From positions 1 through 22,180 of the forward strand of contig JAQEDJ010000039.1 of assembly GCA_027669525.1 (NCBI GenBank): DNA of 22,180 bases. The letters are read 5' to 3'. The notes beneath the pieces were generated by a model. That model saw nothing but the letters and a program-made list of their open reading frames with translations, was not told the DNA's origin and searched no databases. Of the stretch, positions 15,824 through 22,180 are shown piece after piece. The first letter of the stretch is position 1, and each line of letters begins with the position of its first letter. Source of the stretch: Coriobacteriaceae bacterium AM48-5. Its GTDB lineage: Bacteria; Actinomycetota; Coriobacteriia; Coriobacteriales; Coriobacteriaceae. Position numbers and translations under genes: made by a program.

Positions 15824-16267
15824 ATGGTTGGCTTTATTCTTACCGGTCATGGACAGTTCGCACCCGGCCTTGCAAGCGCTATCGCTATGGTTGCCGGCGA
15901 CCAGCCCGCTTTTACCGTTGTTCCTTTCGAGGGCGACCAGGCTGCTTCCTACGGTGAGGATCTCCGCGCCGCTATCACAGCCATGCGCGAGGAGTGCGAT
16001 GGCGTGCTCGTCTTTACCGACCTGCTCGGTGGTACCCCGTTTAACCAGTCGATGATGATTGCCCAGGATGTCGACAACGTCGAAGTTCTGACCGGCACTA
16101 ACCTCCCCATGGTTATTGAGCTTCTGTTCCTCCGCGGTAATGCCACGCTCGCCGAACTTGGCGAGCAGGCCGTGACCGTTGGCCAGACGGGCATCACCGC
16201 CCAGACGGTCGCATCCGTTGCCGGCTCCGAGGAAGAGGATATCTTCGGCGACGAGGACGGCATCTAA
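15824..16267 (+). CDS. PTS mannose-family EIIA component
   Basis: EIIA takes the phosphoryl group from HPr on His9 (TGHGQFAPGLA) and passes it to EIIB during sugar import. The 147-residue product shows VFTDLLGGTPFNQSMMIA, the EIIA(man) signature. It is the first gene of an operon running through EIID. An N-acetylhexosamine substrate (GalNAc or GlcNAc) is inferred from the downstream agaS and deacetylase genes and the shared operator. The aga-type name agaF is likely but not assigned here. It overlaps the YajC-like gene by one base (TAATG). Confidence 0.92.
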   Translation: MVGFILTGHGQFAPGLASAIAMVAGDQPAFTVVPFEGDQAASYGEDLRAAITAMREECDGVLVFTDLLGGTPFNQSMMIAQDVDNVEVLTGTNLPMVIELLFLRGNATLAELGEQAVTVGQTGITAQTVASVAGSEEEDIFGDEDGI

Positions 16268-16548
16268 TGGCCGATTTCGGAGCCAACGTCCTGAGCTCCT
16301 CGGTCGCCCTTTTAGGCTTGCTTGTCATCATGGGCTTGATTTACACCATCTGGTCGCAAATCAACATGAAGAAGAAGCAGAAGTACTTCAAGGAGCTGCA
16401 CACCGAGCTCAAGCCGGGTCAGGAGGTTCTTTTCGCCGGCGGTATCTACGGAACCGTCAAAGGCATCGAAGGCGAAAAGGTCCAGATCAAAGTCCGATCC
16501 GGAGCCGTCGTAGATGTTTCGCGTTACGCGATTCAGGAGATCAAGTAA
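16267..16548 (+). CDS. yajC: YajC-like protein within the PTS operon
   Basis: The 93-residue product has an N-terminal membrane helix (about 10-27, SSSVALLGLLVIMGLIYTIW) followed by a basic stretch and the small domain ELKPGQEVLFAGGIYGTVKGIEGEKVQIKVRSGAVVDVSRYAIQEI, the YajC pattern. YajC classically belongs with SecD/SecF in protein translocation, but copies lie within mannose-family PTS operons in Streptococcus hyaluronan loci, as here. Its stop/start overlap with EIIA shows translational coupling. Its role in sugar transport is unknown. Confidence 0.8.
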   Translation: MADFGANVLSSSVALLGLLVIMGLIYTIWSQINMKKKQKYFKELHTELKPGQEVLFAGGIYGTVKGIEGEKVQIKVRSGAVVDVSRYAIQEIK

Positions 16549-16584
16549 CTGTCGTCAGCAAATAACGAAAGGAAGCTGATCAAC

Positions 16585-17066
16585 ATGGCAGAACCCAACA
16601 TTCTTCTTACCCGCATCGATAACCGACTGGTCCATGGTCAGGTTGCCACCCAGTGGAACTCCACTCTGGCTCCAACCTCATCCTCGTCGCTAACGACGAC
16701 GTGTCGACCAACACCATGCGCCAGAACCTCATGAAGATGGCCGCTCCCACCGGCGTCGCTACGCGTTTCTTCTCCCTGCAGAAGACCATCGACGTCATCG
16801 GCAAGGCGAGCCCGCGCCAGAAGATCTTCATCGTGGCCGAAACACCGGAAGACGTGCTTACGCTCGTCAAGGGCGGTGTGCCTATAAAGAAGGTAAACAT
16901 CGGCAACATGCACATGTCGGAAGGAAAGCGCCAAGTCGCCACCTCCGTCGCAGTCAACGACGAGGATGTCGCTGCGTTTAAAGAGCTGCAGGAATTGGGG
17001 GTGGAGTTGGAGATCAGGCGCGTTCCGAGCACGCCTGTTGAGGACACGAGCAAGCTCTTCTCGTAA
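16585..17066 (+). CDS. PTS mannose-family EIIB component (frameshifted)
   Basis: EIIB receives the phosphoryl group from EIIA on His17 (RIDNRLVHGQV) and gives it to the sugar as it enters. The start ATG follows AAAGGAAG. After QWNSTL the frame breaks at 16669: TGGCTCC should be TGGGCTCC, after which GSNLILVANDDVSTN and the rest of EIIB follow in the next frame to the stop at 17066, about 160 residues. The N-terminal piece holding the catalytic His is too short to show as an open frame by itself. The break is probably an error, since everything downstream is conserved. Confidence 0.88.
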
Positions 17067-17082
17067 TCCTCATGATCCACGC

Positions 17083-17104
17083 TGTCAGGAATGAAACCCT
17101 GACA
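17083..17104. other. Stem-loop between EIIB and EIIC
   Basis: TGTCAGG (17083-17089) pairs with CCTGACA (17098-17104). No T-run follows, so it is more likely an mRNA-stability or processing element in the operon than a terminator. Confidence 0.35.
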
Positions 17105-17156
17105 TTCTGTACGTGAAATCCAAAGTGCGTACATACATTTTGAAAGGAGGAGCAAG

Positions 17157-17956
17157 ATGGAATACTCGATCATCCAGGTCGCTCTGGTCTTCATCGTCAC
17201 GTTCGTCGCGGCAATCGACCAGTTCAACTTCCTCGAGTCTCTCTATCAGCCCATCGTCACCGGCGCCGTCATCGGTCTTATCCTTGGCGACCTCAACACC
17301 GGTCTTCTCGTGGGTGGTACTTATCAGCTCATGACGATCGGCAACATGCCGATCGGAGGCGCTCAGCCGCCTAACGCCGTCATCGGCGGCATCATGGCAG
17401 CCATTCTCGCTATCGCTACGGGCCTCGAGCCCAACGCGGCAGTCGGTCTTGCCATTCCGTTCGCTCTGCTTGGTCAGCTCGGCGTTACCCTGGTCTTCAC
17501 GCTTATGTCGCCGCTCATGTCCTCTGCGGACAACATGGCTCACAACGCTGACACCAAGGGTATCGAGCGTCTGAACTACTTCGCCATGGCTCTGCTCGGC
17601 TGATCTTCGCCGTCGTCGTCACCCTGTTCTTCATCGCTGGCGCCACCATCGGTCAGACCATCGCTTCCGCCATCCCGACTTGGCTGCAGACCGGTCTTTC
17701 CGCTGCAGGCGGCATGATGCGCTTCGTCGGCTTCGCCGTCCTGCTCAAGGTTATGATGAACCGCGATATGTGGGGCTTCTTCCTCATGGGCTTTGGCCTC
17801 GCGCTCATCACCGTTGCCAACGATTCTCTGGCAACCCCTGCTCTGCTCATCCTCGCTCTCATCGGCTTCGGCATCGCTTTCTGGGACTTCCAGCAGCAGA
17901 CCGAGCTGAAGGGTGCAGCTGTTTCTGACGGAGGTGACTTCGAAGATGGCATCTAA
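17157..17956 (+). CDS. PTS mannose-family EIIC component (frameshifted)
   Basis: EIIC is the membrane channel part that, with EIID, binds the sugar. It starts MEYSIIQVALVFIVTFVAAIDQ and contains PIVTGAVIGLILGDLNTG and MPIGGAQPPNAVIGGIMAAI, typical EIIC signatures. AAAGGAGG lies six bases before the ATG. The frame breaks at 17600/17601 (CTCGGCTGATC for CTCGGCCTGATC), creating a TGA. Past it the protein continues as LIFAVVVTLFFIAG with further helices to the stop at 17954, about 266 residues, the normal family length. The EIID start overlaps the end by 11 bases. The break is probably an error. Confidence 0.9.
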
Positions 17957-19027
17957 TGAGTATGTGATCCCGGAGCACTACGAGGATCTCACTCCTGCTC
18001 CGCAGCTCGACCAGAAGACCCTCAACAAGATGGCTTGGCGCTCCTGCTTCCTGCAGGCATCGTTCAACTACGAGCGTATGCAGGCCGCTGGCTGGCTCTA
18101 CTCCATCATCCCCGGTCTGGAGAAGATCCACACCAACAAGAACGACCTCGCGGCTTCCATGAGCCACAACCTGGAGTTCTTCAACACCCACCCGTTCCTC
18201 GTCACCTTTGTTATGGGCATCGTGCTTTCGCTCGAGCAGAACAAGGTTGACATCCCCACGATCCGCGCCGTCCGCGTCGCCGCAATGGGCCCGCTCGGTG
18301 GTATCGGTGACGCCCTGTTCTGGCTGACGCTCGTGCCTATCACGGCCGGCATCACCTCCAACATGGCCATCAACGGCAACGCCGCTGCGCCGATCATCTT
18401 CCTGGTGATCTTCAACGTCGTCCAGTTCGCTCTGCGTTTTTGGCTCATGAACTGGTCCTACAAGCTTGGCACCAGCGCTATTGACGCTCTGACCGCCAAC
18501 ATGCAGGCCTTCACGCGTGCCGCTTCCATCATGGGTGTCTTCGTCGTCGGTTGCCTGGTCGTCACCATGGGTGGCACCCAGATCAACCTCCAGATCCCCA
18601 ACGGCACCACCCGTGGCCTCTCCGCTACTACCGTGATCGTCTCCGAGAAGGAGGCCGAGAACTTCACCGGTATGGAGGGCATCGATACCGAGACCGCTGA
18701 GGCCGGTACCATCGCCATGACCGATGAGGACGGCAACGCCCTCACCGCTTCCGATGCCGACGGCAACGCTGTCACCTGCGGCGCCACCGATCTGGGCAAC
18801 GGCATGGAGTCCGTACCTACGGCACCGTCACCGAGGATCCGGTCAACTTCTCTGTTGCCGACACCCTCAACACCATCGTCCCCAAGCTCGTCCCGCTTAT
18901 GCTTACGCTGCTGCTTTACTACATGTTCGCTAAGCACAGCTGGACCCCGACCAAGGGCATTCTGCTGCTCTTCGTCCTGGGCATCCTGGGCGCTGGCCCG
19001 CTTGGTCTCTGGCCGAGCATCTGGTAA
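17946..19027 (+). CDS. PTS mannose-family EIID component with acidic insert (frameshifted)
   Basis: EIID works with EIIC in sugar binding and passage. The protein begins with a cytoplasmic part (MAWRSCFLQASFNYERMQ...GWLYSIIPGL) and MGPLGGIGDALFW, both family hallmarks, and ends with LVPLMLTLLLYYMFAKHSWTP and two helix segments. Residues about 217-302 form an unusually long acidic insert with repeated D-x-DGNA units, so the length is 360 against the usual 270-305. The ATG at 17946 has GGAGGTG nine bases upstream. The frame breaks at 18812/18813 (GAGTCCGTACC; one G or C missing), after which the rest reads on to 19025. The break is probably an error. Confidence 0.87.
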
Positions 19028-19093
19028 GGCTCTAGCTTGAGGGGTGTGTCCCTACGCGGCTCACACCCCGACCCCTTAAGCCATGTGTATGTT

Positions 19094-19132
19094 AAAAGCC
19101 GCGTGCTCGAAAGAGCGCGCGGCTTTTGTTTT
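19094..19132 (+). terminator. Terminator after the PTS operon
   Basis: GCCGCGTGCTC pairs with GAGCGCGCGGC around GAAA, with A-run before and TTTTGTTTT after. A second G/C hairpin (GGGGTGTG with CACACCCC) lies at 19041-19069 just upstream. Confidence 0.85.
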
Positions 19133-19133
19133 C

Positions 19134-19163
19134 TTGATGTTTCGGGTCTGGCAGACAGATAAT
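19134..19163 (+). promoter_or_regulatory. Candidate promoter of the GntR gene
   Basis: TTGATG (19134-19139) and GATAAT (19158-19163) are 18 bases apart, 49 bases before the start codon. Confidence 0.4.
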
Positions 19164-19211
19164 GCTAAACACCCAAGGTAGTAGCCGAGTTTGAGAAAAT
19201 GGGAGGATAGG

Positions 19212-19943
19212 ATGGCGATCGGAGCGCGTAAGCAACCGCTGTACGATCAGCTGGTCGATATTCTGACCGAAAAGATTGACCATGAATATCGCGCCGGTGA
19301 CATGATTCCTTCCGAGCGCGAACTTTCGGAGCGCTATGGTCTCTCGCGCACGACGGTACGCCTGGCTCTGCAGGAACTGGAGCGTTTAGGACTGGTGGTT
19401 CGGCAGCACGGTCGCGGTACCTTTGTGACCGACCGTTCGGCAAAGGCAACCAATCTTATGCAGTCCTACAGCTTTACCGAGCAGATGCGCGCGATGGGTC
19501 GCGTCCCCGAGACCACGATTCTCGATTTTTGCGAGATGGAGGCTGATAAGAATCTGGCCGAGCATATGGGATTGCGTATCGGTGATCGCATTTTTAAGCT
19601 CAAGCGCCTTCGTTCTGCCGACAACATGCCCATGATGGTCGAACGCAGCTATCTACCGGGTCGTCAATTTCTTTCCCTAAAGCGACCGCTGCTGGAGCGT
19701 AAGCCGCTTTACGATGTGATTGAGCAAGACTTTCAGCAAAAAATACGCGTGGCCGAAGAGGAGTTCTATGCGAGCATAGCCCGTCCCACCGATGCCCACC
19801 TTTTGGAAATCGTCGAGGGCTCGCCTGTGCTCGATTTGGTTAGGACTACGTATAACGAGTCAAACGAGGTTGTGGAGTATACGCTCTCGGTTGCTCGTGC
19901 CGATCAGTTTAAATACAAGGTTTACCACCAGCGTAGCGATTAG
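19212..19943 (+). CDS. GntR family regulator, HutC/UTRA type
   Basis: A 243-residue sugar-responsive repressor. The N-terminal winged helix (about 8-75) includes MIPSERELSERYGLSRTTVRLALQELERLGLV and the wing GRGTFV. The C-terminal UTRA ligand domain follows (about 90-235), with MVERSYLP and the usual YTLSVARADQFKYKV end. UTRA regulators such as NagR and DasR sense amino-sugar phosphates. The ATG at 19212 is chosen because GGAGG lies five bases before it; a TTG at 19191 is the other candidate. It sits between the PTS operon and agaS, and both carry the same operator core, so it most likely represses both and is relieved by GlcN6P, GalN6P or an acetylated form. Confidence 0.9.
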   Translation: MAIGARKQPLYDQLVDILTEKIDHEYRAGDMIPSERELSERYGLSRTTVRLALQELERLGLVVRQHGRGTFVTDRSAKATNLMQSYSFTEQMRAMGRVPETTILDFCEMEADKNLAEHMGLRIGDRIFKLKRLRSADNMPMMVERSYLPGRQFLSLKRPLLERKPLYDVIEQDFQQKIRVAEEEFYASIARPTDAHLLEIVEGSPVLDLVRTTYNESNEVVEYTLSVARADQFKYKVYHQRSD

Positions 19944-19982
19944 TGTTCGCATCGTTTCCATATGATGATTCTTTGTATTTAA

Positions 19983-20018
19983 CTGGTTACTACCAGATAA
20001 CCAACTGAAGTGTATAAT
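19983..20018 (+). promoter_or_regulatory. agaS promoter and GntR operator
   Basis: CTGGTTACTACCAG (19983-19996) is a palindrome with arms CTGGT and ACCAG, followed by TATAAT (20013-20018). The site therefore overlaps the -35 region, where a bound repressor would exclude RNA polymerase. TAACCAACTG after it supplies a further half-site. Confidence 0.65.
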
Positions 20019-20057
20019 TGCACGTCAGAGGATTACTTCTAGAGAGAGGTATTAGAA

Positions 20058-21224
20058 ATGTTCGAGAAGAGTGTCGAGGAGCTCACCGAGCTCGGCGCCC
20101 AGATCACCACGGCCGAGATTGCTCAGCAGCCCGAGCTTTGGCGTGATACGCTCAACATCTATCGCGAGAACAAGGAGGCCATCGAGGCCTTCCTGGCCGA
20201 GGCTCGCGCTATGGGCGAGGGCCGTCTGTCCGTTGTCTTCACCGGTGCCGGTACGTCCGACTACGTTGGCGATACCTGCGCCCCGTACCTGCGTCATGCT
20301 GGCAACACTGATCTCTACGACTTTAAGCCCATCGCCACGACCGACATCGTGAGCGCACCGCGCGACTTCCTGCGCGCCGAGGATCCCACGCTCGTGGTTT
20401 CCTTTGCCCGCTCCGGCAACAGCCCCGAGAGCCTTGCCGCCGTCGCCGTTGCCAAGGAGCTCGTCCACAACGTCAAGTTCCTTAACATCACCTGCGCTCC
20501 CGAGGGCAAGCTTGCCGTCGAGTCCGCCGATGATCCCAATGCGCTGACGCTGCTCATCCCGCGCGCCAACGACAAGGGCTTCGCCATGACCGGTTCCTAC
20601 ACCTGCATGACCCTGCTCTCCACCCTTATTTTCGACACTGCCTCTGACGAGCAGAAGGCCGAGTGGGTCGAGACCATCGCCAAGATGGGCGAGGAGGTTA
20701 TCGCTCGCGAGTCCGAGGTTGCCGATTACCTCGCTGGCGACTTCAATCGCGTGACCTACCTGGGCTCCGGCTCCTTTGGCGGCCTTGCCCAGGAGAGCCA
20801 GCTTAAGATTCTCGAGCTTGCTCACGGTCTGGTCGCTACTTCCTACGACACCTCCATGGGCTATCGTCACGGACCCAAGTCCTTCGTCGACGACAAGACC
20901 CTCGTGTTCGTGTTCGTCAACAACGATGCCTACACCCGTCAGTACGATATCGACATCCTCAACGAGATCGGTGGCGACAAGATCGCTCAGCACACCGTTG
21001 CCGTTCAGCAGGATGGCGCTACCGTCTACGAGGGCGAGTCCTTCACCTTTAAGGGCTATGAGGCACTCCCCGAGGGCTACCTTGCCCTGCCGTTCGTGAT
21101 GTTTGCCCAGGCCATCAGCCTGCTCAACTCCGTGCGCGTGGGCAACACGCCCGATACGCCGAGCCCCACCGGCACGGTCAACCGCGTGGTTAAGGGCGTG
21201 ACGATTCACCCCTTCACCGCTTAA
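20058..21224 (+). CDS. agaS: SIS-domain amino-sugar phosphate deaminase/isomerase, AgaS type
   Basis: AgaS converts galactosamine-6-phosphate to tagatose-6-phosphate plus ammonia; related SIS proteins act on glucosamine-6-phosphate. The 388-residue product has two SIS domains, with FTGAGTSDYVGD and SFARSGNSPESLA in the first and GSGSFGGLAQESQLKILE and MGYRHGPKSFVDD in the second. The length fits AgaS (about 384). It has its own GntR-controlled promoter and terminator. The neighbouring mannose-type PTS and deacetylase fit a GalNAc pathway. The tagatose-6-phosphate kinase and aldolase that a GalNAc route needs are not in the window. Confidence 0.88.
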   Translation: MFEKSVEELTELGAQITTAEIAQQPELWRDTLNIYRENKEAIEAFLAEARAMGEGRLSVVFTGAGTSDYVGDTCAPYLRHAGNTDLYDFKPIATTDIVSAPRDFLRAEDPTLVVSFARSGNSPESLAAVAVAKELVHNVKFLNITCAPEGKLAVESADDPNALTLLIPRANDKGFAMTGSYTCMTLLSTLIFDTASDEQKAEWVETIAKMGEEVIARESEVADYLAGDFNRVTYLGSGSFGGLAQESQLKILELAHGLVATSYDTSMGYRHGPKSFVDDKTLVFVFVNNDAYTRQYDIDILNEIGGDKIAQHTVAVQQDGATVYEGESFTFKGYEALPEGYLALPFVMFAQAISLLNSVRVGNTPDTPSPTGTVNRVVKGVTIHPFTA

Positions 21225-21242
21225 TCGCGTCCCCCTGTAAGG

Positions 21243-21285
21243 GCGCCGTCCGCTCATAACGGCGGGCGGGCGCTTTTTGTTTTTA
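21243..21285 (+). terminator. Terminator after agaS
   Basis: GCGCCGTCCGC pairs with GCGGGCGGGCGC (one bulge), followed by TTTTTGTTTTT. Confidence 0.8.
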
Positions 21286-21296
21286 CTTGGACCGGG

Positions 21297-21302
21297 TATA
21301 AG
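21297..21302 (+). promoter_or_regulatory. Possible -10 for the deacetylase gene
   Basis: TATAAG, 39 bases before the start. A -35 is not evident (TTTTTG at 17-base spacing falls in the terminator T-run). No close GntR core is seen here. Confidence 0.25.
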
Positions 21303-21341
21303 TAACACCACGGTCAACTGCTTTAGAAGCAAGGAGTGCAT

Positions 21342-22180
21342 ATGAGCACGTACGCAATTAAGGCTGACAAGTTCTTCTTGCCGGCAGGTCCGCAGCTGGG
21401 CGGCTATCTTATGGTCGAGGATGGCGTCTTTGGCGCCTGGCAGGCCGACGAGCCCTCTTGCGAGATTAAGGACTACACGGGATCGTGGATCGCACCGGGT
21501 ATGGTCGATACCCACATCCATGGCTTCTACAACCACTCAACTACCGATAACGATCCCGAGGGTATTGATATCAGCTCGACTGAGCTCGCCCGTCGCGGTA
21601 CCACCAGCTGGCTACCCACGACGTTCACCGATGGCGTCGAGCAGATCAAGGACGCCTGCGCCGCCATCGCTCAGGCGGACGAGGGTCGCGGCCCCGACTT
21701 CTGCGGTGCTCGCATTCAGGGCATCTACCTGGAGGGCCCCTTCTTTACCATGAAGCACGTGGGCGCGCAGAACCCCGCTTACCTGATCGATCCCTCCGAG
21801 GAGGTCTTCGACCAGTGGCAGGAGGCTGCTGGCGGACGTATCGTCAAGAGCGCTATGGCCGCTGAGCGCGATGGCGCTGCCACCTATGCTGCCGCCCTCA
21901 ACGCGAAGGGCGTCGTGACCAGCATCGGTCACTCCGACGCCACCTACGATGAGTGCATCGCCGCCATCAACGCCGGTGCCAGCTGCTTTACGCATACCTA
22001 TAACGGCCAGCGCGGGCTGCATCACCGTGAGCCCGGTGTCGTGGGTGCTGCCATGTCCACGCCCGAGACCTACGCCGAGATCATCTGTGACGGCAAGCAC
22101 GTAAACCCTGCCGCCATCAAGGCGCTGCTGCAGGCAAAGGCTGGCAGCACACGGTACTCATCACCGACTGCCTGGGCTGC
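21342..22180 (+). CDS. nagA: N-acetylhexosamine-6-phosphate deacetylase, 3' end off the window (frameshifted)
   Basis: Removes acetate from GlcNAc-6-phosphate (NagA) or GalNAc-6-phosphate (AgaA), a metal-dependent amidohydrolase. The start has AAGGAG five bases upstream. Seen are the DTHIHG metal site (56-61), IYLEGPFF with Glu131, GHSDATYDEC with His197, and THTYNG with His218, then LHHREPGVVGAAM and DGKH (250-253). The frame breaks near 22149: CAAAGGCTGG should be CAAAGGGCTGG, after which the catalytic Asp of LITDCLG follows. About 280 of some 380 residues lie in the window. AgaA is as likely as NagA from the agaS and PTS context; the name is by family only. Confidence 0.88.
   Translation, partial: MSTYAIKADKFFLPAGPQLGGYLMVEDGVFGAWQADEPSCEIKDYTGSWIAPGMVDTHIHGFYNHSTTDNDPEGIDISSTELARRGTTSWLPTTFTDGVEQIKDACAAIAQADEGRGPDFCGARIQGIYLEGPFFTMKHVGAQNPAYLIDPSEEVFDQWQEAAGGRIVKSAMAAERDGAATYAAALNAKGVVTSIGHSDATYDECIAAINAGASCFTHTYNGQRGLHHREPGVVGAAMSTPETYAEIICDGKHVNPAAIKALLQAKAGSTRYSSPTAWA

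Noticed and set aside
17590..17610. Programmed frameshift in EIIC
   Set aside because: There is no slippery heptamer or downstream pseudoknot that I can see, and the same kind of one-base loss recurs in seven unrelated genes.
17913..17945. Earlier start of EIID at 17913
   Set aside because: This lies inside the EIIC gene with no suitable ribosome-binding site; ATG 17946 has GGAGGTG at proper spacing.
18720..18780. EF-hand or dockerin-like calcium sites in EIID
   Set aside because: Two DxDGNA units are present, but the spacing and following acidic residues do not match either motif.
20052..21536. 494-codon open frame on the minus strand
   Set aside because: It lies opposite agaS and the start of nagA, both of which have clear family motifs; its sequence is low-complexity Gly/Val/Ala of the kind made by reading GC-rich genes backwards.

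Overview
The window looks like chromosomal DNA of a Collinsella-like member of the Coriobacteriia (high-GC, anaerobic gut Actinobacteria). This is judged from codon usage and protein style, GC content, the order tmk-holB-ricT, a NAD-type isocitrate dehydrogenase, and a mannose-family PTS with amino-sugar enzymes. Genus-level placement is inference; no rRNA or tRNA gene is present to confirm it. Nearly all genes lie on the plus strand; only the first one (105-1087) is on the minus strand.

Layout. (1) 1-1204: a minus-strand zinc-ribbon membrane protein with copies of the same palindromic repeat on both sides. (2) 1232-6881: tmk, holB, ricT (PSP1), comF and an unrecognised gene with a nuclease-like C-terminus. 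(3) 6882-7631: a 750-base non-coding stretch with a 227-bp element bounded by 52-bp inverted repeats, a strong hairpin, a promoter and a structured leader. (4) 7632-9541: a solute-binding lipoprotein and the long ribosome hibernation factor. (5) 9622-13985: degV, a beta-hydroxyacid dehydrogenase with a His/Cys-rich tail, a small membrane protein, a HEAT-like protein and icd. (6) 14112-15194: a membrane-anchored SurA-N-like protein. (7) 15273-22180: a regulated amino-sugar locus: PTS EIIA, YajC, EIIB, EIIC, EIID, a GntR/UTRA regulator, AgaS and a NagA/AgaA-type deacetylase cut by the window end.

The amino-sugar genes form a coherent pathway. The PTS would import and phosphorylate an N-acetylhexosamine (GalNAc or GlcNAc, as found in mucin). 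The deacetylase would remove the acetyl group and AgaS would deaminate and isomerise the amino-sugar phosphate. The same 13-base core, TGGTTACTACCAG, lies in front of both EIIA and agaS and resembles DasR/NagR-type GntR operators, so the local GntR protein probably controls both units.

A strong caution: eight genes (zinc ribbon, ricT, the 5773 gene, degV twice, EIIB, EIIC, EIID, nagA) are each interrupted by what is best explained as loss of one base, usually in a short G or C run, with the protein continuing perfectly in the next frame. This looks like sequencing or assembly error and not biology. These genes are annotated here as single reconstructed genes with the break marked.

I see no wholly new multi-gene system. 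The items most worth a second look are the metal-binding tail on the dehydrogenase, the inverted-repeat element at 6911-7137, the GntR operator pair, and two hairpins that would hide ribosome-binding sites.
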